From assembly GCA_013397435.1 (NCBI GenBank), contig VZRG01000767.1:54178-118177 (forward strand): a stretch of 64,000 bases of DNA, in the 5' to 3' direction. The stretch is from Erythrocercus mccallii. Taxonomy: Eukaryota > Chordata > Aves > Passeriformes > Dicruridae. Below the pieces are notes generated by a model that was not told where the DNA came from, made no database searches, and was given only the letters and a program-made list of their open reading frames with translations. Position 1 is the stretch's first letter. Every line of letters starts with the position of its first letter. The translations under genes were made by a program, and so were the position numbers. Positions 59,141 to 64,000 of the stretch are shown here, in pieces.

Positions 59141-61223
59141 TACATAAAAGTCTAAGCAATGATATAAAAATAGAAGTATAGCTAACACTCCAAATCTCTG
59201 TCCTTACAAGAAGGGGAGAAATGCATTTTTCTGTTCCATGGAATTTAATTAGCTCCTAAATTTAGATTCTGTCAGTAAAGTTACAGAGGATTCACTGCAG
59301 TTGGATTTAAATATTGGATGATATTTTACACTTCACACAATGCTAATGGGTGACATTACCTTCGTATAGATATTGTCAAGTATTTCTCTGTGAATGCTTG
59401 GGTCTATTCACAATGTTTTAGTCAGCTAAATCATATTCGATTGCATTTAAAAAAAAAACAAAACAAACCACTTTCAGTCCCAGATATTTGTTATTGAAAG
59501 CAAGAATTCAGTGAGACCCTGAATCCCATGAGCTGAGAAAGAGTGATCTAAAGCAAAACCACGGGTGCAAAAATAATTAAATCTTTTAAGCATCAGGCAG
59601 AGCTATGATGCAATCCACAGGGGAGAAGGGAAGAAGTCACTGCTGAAATTCCTCCTCTGCCATAAACTTATTTCTTCCCACTGCTCAGTACCCTAAAATT
59701 CAAAGAACTCGGGTAGAACTTTCTAGAAATTCCAGTTCTTAAAGATCTCAGCATCTCTGAGCATCTTGTGCATCTCGGTTGTCCATCTCCAGTAAAACAG
59801 CACAGAACCAGCCCAGGAGAATTCCCCAAGGATCATTAAAGCCCTGGAATTTGAAGAGGTCCATTCAGGGCCTACAGTGAAAAGGGTCCAACCAGTTCTC
59901 CAGTTTGGTTCCAGCTGCTGCCACCTCAAACTGCAGAACTCACGAGGTTATTTTCTCCTGCAGATGCTGAGTTTGGACAAAATTTGGGCCAAACTCACTC
60001 CAAAGTCACTCAGAGACAGGATCTGCCACCTCAGGCTGGGGCAGCGTGGGAAGGGTTTTATAAATCCTCAAAGAGCACTCCCTCACCTTCTTATTAAGAG
60101 TTTTTTTTGGTTTTTGTTAAGCAGATTCACACAGCTTCAACTCCTTTGCAAGATCTGTGCCCCACACACAGGGATGAAATCCCAGAGAGAGCAGCTGGAT
60201 GGTCCAGGACTAGAAATGCCATTTTAAAAGGTGACCCCAACGTTTATTTTTTGGCAGATGGGATTTTCCAGGTACAGAGCTGAGCTCCCTCCATAACACC
60301 TGAACTCAATTTCAGTTTGATCTATAAGATTATTTTCATTCCAACCCCTTTGGACACTTGCAACAACAACATCTCCCTTCTCCCTGCACAGATTTGATTT
60401 GGTCATGCACTGCAACTCTGCTTAGAAAGCTGCTTAGTGGCAATGTTTCAGAAATCTGAATCGAATTTTCCTGAGTGAAATAAAATTAGTTCTCGAGGAA
60501 AGGATAATCCACTTTTCTAGGGGCAGTGGTTCCATATTTTAGGTAATGGTTCGAAAATACAATAATAATCCTAATAATAAAATGGCTCTGAGACACAGTG
60601 AGTGTTGGCTGTGGGAGCAGTCCTGCTGTCCAGGGATAAACTGGGAACGACTGGGAGCACTGGCTGGGCCACAGAACTGCAGATTTACACCAGAAACCTC
60701 TGAATCCTCTGGGCCTGCACCTGCCAGGTGCTGCAGAGTCATTTCAAACTCCACAAGTGCGAGTTCAGAGCTCAAAGAGCTGCTGCTGACGTGGCCAAAA
60801 CCCTGCGGGGCTGCTGCTGAGCAGTTCCCCAGTTCTGCACATTTTTTTGGGGCCCTTCTGGTGCCATTCCCGCAGCTCCCACCCCCTGGGCACCCCCAGC
60901 TCTCCAATTACTCCAATTAACTCCCCAATTACCAAATGCACGAGCAGCTCTCCACCATGAAGGGCTTGGTAATTCCCAAAATCCAAGTTCCAGGAGCTGC
61001 AAACGAGGTCAGTGCCTCAGCACACGGCCCGAGTGTGAGGTCAGAGCATCCTCTCTCCTCATCCCAAATTCCTCAGCCGCACCCTGCCCACCACCATGCC
61101 ATGGAATTTGGCAGCTCAGAGAGGACTGGAGCCTTCTCAGGAGCTGGGATCATCCATCAGCAGGAGAGGCAGAATCAGGGAAAAAGAATAAGAGCAAAAT
61201 CATGGCCAGGGAGGTGACCTGCC
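59141..61223. other. Unique sequence, no supported gene
   Basis: Non-repetitive DNA. Frames at 60539-61002 on both strands are GC-driven and domain-less. Confidence 0.5.
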
Positions 61224-61356
61224 ACGGAACTGCAGTTGGAAAACCCCTCTGAAATCATCAAGTCCAACCATTCCCCGGCACCGCCAAGGCCACTGCTCGC
61301 CCGTGTTCCCAAGTGCCACATCCACACAGCTTTTAAATCCCTCCAGGGACGTTCCA
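61224..61356 (-). mobile_element. CR1 LINE fragment of a different subfamily
   Basis: Antisense sequence TCATCAAGTCCAACCATTCC, then GGCACCGCCAAGGCCACTGC, AGTGCCACATCCACACAGC and TTTTAAATCCCTCCAGGGAC matches the CR1 subfamily type in which GTCCAACC is followed by a CACTGCCAAG block, distinct from the songbird-type copies elsewhere here. Diverged, non-coding. Confidence 0.75.
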
Positions 61357-62951
61357 GCACTTCCTGCTAATTGCAAGGTGATCAAGCACCTCCTCCCAGT
61401 GCGCCTTCCTTCCCAGTGCCAAAAACGACCAGTGGTGGTTGGTGACCTGTGAGTGTCCCTGGCCATCCTGTGCTCACAGAGGGACATCACCAAACCTGAT
61501 TAAACTCCCTCAATCAAACCCTTTTTTTTTTTTTTACTGTGGACTCTCACTAAAAAAGAAAAATTCCTTTAAACCAATTGCATGGTGTTCCCAGAAGAGC
61601 TCACAGCCTGGAGGGTTTTATCCCCACTTTCCCCAGGAGTGGGAAGCAGCAGTCCCAGCCAGCCAGCAGGAGGGCTGTGCTCTCTCCTTCCCTCTGGGAA
61701 TGCCCACTCCAAACCCACAAGATTTTCTATGGAAAACCCTTGGCCGGTGAGACCACACAGGCTCCATTTAGCTGAGCAAGCAAGGCTGGGAACCCATTAA
61801 TTTGCTGGGTGAGTTATGGTTCCCTGCAGCACCTTTTGTTCACTGTCAAGGTTCTGCAACAATGACAGATGCAGCTACAGCCAGCCCAGAACTCCAGAAT
61901 TTGATCTCCTAAATCATTCCAGATATTAAATGTCTCGGCGATAAGCCTGGCAAATGAATTCCTCTGGAGCTCACACTCGGTGCTGAGCACCAGGCAGGAG
62001 GGACTCCCCACACAGTTCCCTATTGCTCCATGGAAAATGATGCAGGGTGGCTCCCTGGAAAGGAACCAGAATCCCAGGAAAATTCACACCACTTCCAGTG
62101 GCTGCTCAAAGGAGCTGCAAATCCACCTGGAAGAGTGAGGCAGCACTGCGGGGCATTAGGAGCTCACCAATCCCAGTTTTAATAGCAGGAGCTGGACATG
62201 CATATAAAATTCCCACTTACCCTAGTAAATAAACAGAAAAGGCTGCAGCAAAATAAAGAACCAGGGGAACACAGGTAGAATGCTTAAGCAGCAAGACACG
62301 GGCAGGGTTTCAGTCTGGCTCTTCTCAACCTCAGTATTAATCTATTTTTTCTTTTTTTTGTTTAAAACCATCTCCTTCCTTCAGCCACAGCAGTCAAGAG
62401 AAGTGAGCAAATTTCACCTCAAGTCATTTATAAAGAGCACGGAGCCGTTCAAAGGAATCCTCACCCAAAGCAGCTTAAGGCACGCAGAGGGTGGAACAAT
62501 TGCTACTTCATTTTTAATTTCTCCAAATCACCATCAGATAGATGACAGTGCTTAGCACAGGAAGGATTCTGCAGGCTTCATAAACAATAGAGGTATTACC
62601 CATTATCACACAAGTACAAATTAGTTTGACCTTTCCAGCTTTTTCATATGAGGCTTCCTTTTTTCCACTTGACTAGAGAAAATATTGAGTCAAGCCATGT
62701 TCTGCTCTCTCCCTTCTCAGATGTATTTGACCAATGTTCCTGCCCTAAATCTGCAATTAAAAGAAACCCATTAAACACCGAGTTCACCTGAGGAATTCTC
62801 TGGCTGAAGGCAGGACATTCCTGGTGCTCCCTGAGAGCCCCAGCCTCACTCCTGCTGTTCCACGCCTGCTTTTCCCATGGAGCAATGTGTGATGAGATCA
62901 TTTCATAGTCCATGGGAAGGGTTGGGAAGCAATATGAAAATGCTGTTGTGG
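61357..62951. other. Unique sequence, no supported gene
   Basis: Non-repetitive apart from a T run at 61521-61535. Nothing is recognised. Confidence 0.5.
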
Positions 62952-63450
62952 CATCACAGAGATCATCACAGAGTCATGGAATTGTTTGGGTTGGAGAGGG
63001 CACTAAAATTCATCCCAATCCCATCCCCAGCCATGGGCAGGGACATCTTCCACTATCCCAGGGTGCTCCAAGCCTGGCCTTGGACACTTCCAGGGATCCA
63101 GGGGCAGCCACAGAGAATTGCTCTGAGAATTCCAGCCCCTTCCCACCCTCACAGGAAGGAATTCATTCCCAATCTCCCATCCAGCCCTGCCCTCTGGCAG
63201 TGGGAGCCATTCCCTGTGCCCTGTCCCTCCATCCCTTGTCCCCAGTCCCTCTCCAGCTCTCCTGGAGCCCCTTCAGGCCCTGGCAGGGGCTCTGAGCTCT
63301 CCCTGGAGCTTCTCCTCTCCAGGTGAGCACCCCCAGCTCTCCCAGCCTGGCTCCAGAGGGGCTCCAGTCCTGGAGCAGCTCCATGACCTCCTCTGGATTT
63401 GCTGCAGCACCTCCTTGGCTTTTCTGTGCCTGGGGCAGAGAGGGAAGGAT
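62952..63450 (-). mobile_element. CR1 LINE 3' fragment, about 500 bp, longest here
   Basis: Antisense CR1 beginning with a degenerate 3' tip (ATCACAGAGATCATCACAGA), then TTGTTTGGGTTGGAGAGGGC, ATCCCAGGGTGCTCCAAGC, GGGATCCAGGGGCAGCCAC, GGAAGGAATTCATTCCC, GCCCTGCCCTCTGGCAGTGG and further upstream-type blocks AGCTCTCCCAGCCTGGCTCC and CCATGACCTCCTCTGG. It reaches into the end of the CR1 reverse-transcriptase ORF region, but frames are broken and no motif is readable. Confidence 0.9.
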
Positions 63451-64000
63451 GCTCATTCCCTTCTACCCTCCATCCCTGCCCACCACAGCACACCTGCCTG
63501 ATCCCAGGAAATCTCAGCCAGTGGATTTAGGAGCTGGATTAACACCCAGCCCTCCTTGTGCAGCCACGTGTACATCCCCAGGAAACCTTTGGCATGTCCC
63601 CAAGCAGGAGAAGTGATCCCTTGTGCCAAGAACTCCCAGGACAGCTTCCCTGGAGAAGCGGAGCACGCACTGCTCACAGACACACATCCCTGCAAGGTTC
63701 CAAATCATCCCTCAGGGATAATCAGCACTTTCTGTCAGTGCCTTGCGATGTGCTGGATGCAGCACAGGAATCCTCTGGATCTCCTGATCATTTTGTGAGG
63801 AAAGCAAAGGAGCTGGGGAGGAGCAGGCAGAGGGTGATGCTGAGCCAGCCACAAACCCTGCACCTGTCAGCCAAAACCTGGGAGGAGCTGCTGGGAAGGA
63901 AAGAGGGAAAACAGTGGCTGGAAAAGCAAGGGGGACACTGAGCACAGAATCCTGACAGTGACAGGATATTCCGAGGAGAAATTTGATCCCAGTGATGGAG
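63451..64000. other. Unique sequence, no supported gene
   Basis: Non-repetitive GC-leaning DNA to the window end. A 127-codon plus-strand frame (63558-63941) has no recognised domain or splice context. Confidence 0.5.

Noticed and set aside
62877..63616. Overlapping frames of 97-149 codons on both strands
   Set aside because: They coincide with a 500-bp CR1 fragment and its flank.
1..64000. Bacterial-style operons, CRISPR arrays, tRNA or rRNA genes
   Set aside because: None seen. The tandem repeats have no spacer structure, and the CR1/LTR content shows this is a vertebrate genome.

Overview
This is vertebrate nuclear DNA with no bacterial-type gene organisation. It is almost certainly from a bird, and probably a songbird. 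The main evidence is about thirteen 3'-terminal fragments of CR1 LINEs on both strands, recognisable by the antisense 3' end CAGAATGGTTTGGGTTGG followed by the CTGTCCCAGGCTGCTCC and CTGCCAGGGATCCAGGGGC blocks. There are also three related solo LTRs of one endogenous-retrovirus family, several GC-rich minisatellites and no Alu/B1/L1-type sequence. Base composition is mixed and AT-leaning. Most long reading frames come from repeats, assembly gaps or chance.

Layout. 0-10 kb: unique sequence with the best candidate coding exons, all on the minus strand (2331-2466, 3188-3301, 5615-5774, 9736-9797), a GATA-motif cluster (3353-3424), one plus-strand CR1 (about 4130-4322) and a minisatellite interrupted by an assembly gap (7085-7742). 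10-31 kb: unique sequence with scattered CR1 tails, a 72-bp tandem duplication with poly-T (17883-18021) and a 22-bp minisatellite (26679-26840). 31-47 kb: two minus-strand LTRs (31620-32049, 46234-46681) around one plus-strand LTR (42319-42761), a candidate 45-nt exon (33527-33571) and a palindrome cluster (36151-36210). 47-56 kb: regulatory-looking unique sequence (47220-47620, 54430-55260) and a large 20-bp minisatellite with an assembly gap flanked by an identical 93-bp duplication (50159-51230). 56-64 kb: unique sequence with three more CR1 tails.

Genes. No complete gene can be supported. The best reading is intronic DNA of a minus-strand gene whose sparse short exons run from about 33.6 kb down to 2.3 kb. 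Five candidate exons have acceptable splice sites and can be joined with compatible codon phases, but I do not recognise the protein. In 64 kb some splice-flanked open segments are expected by chance, so these are hypotheses. The alternative is a gene desert with conserved regulatory elements. I saw no tRNA, rRNA, CRISPR array or intact transposon.
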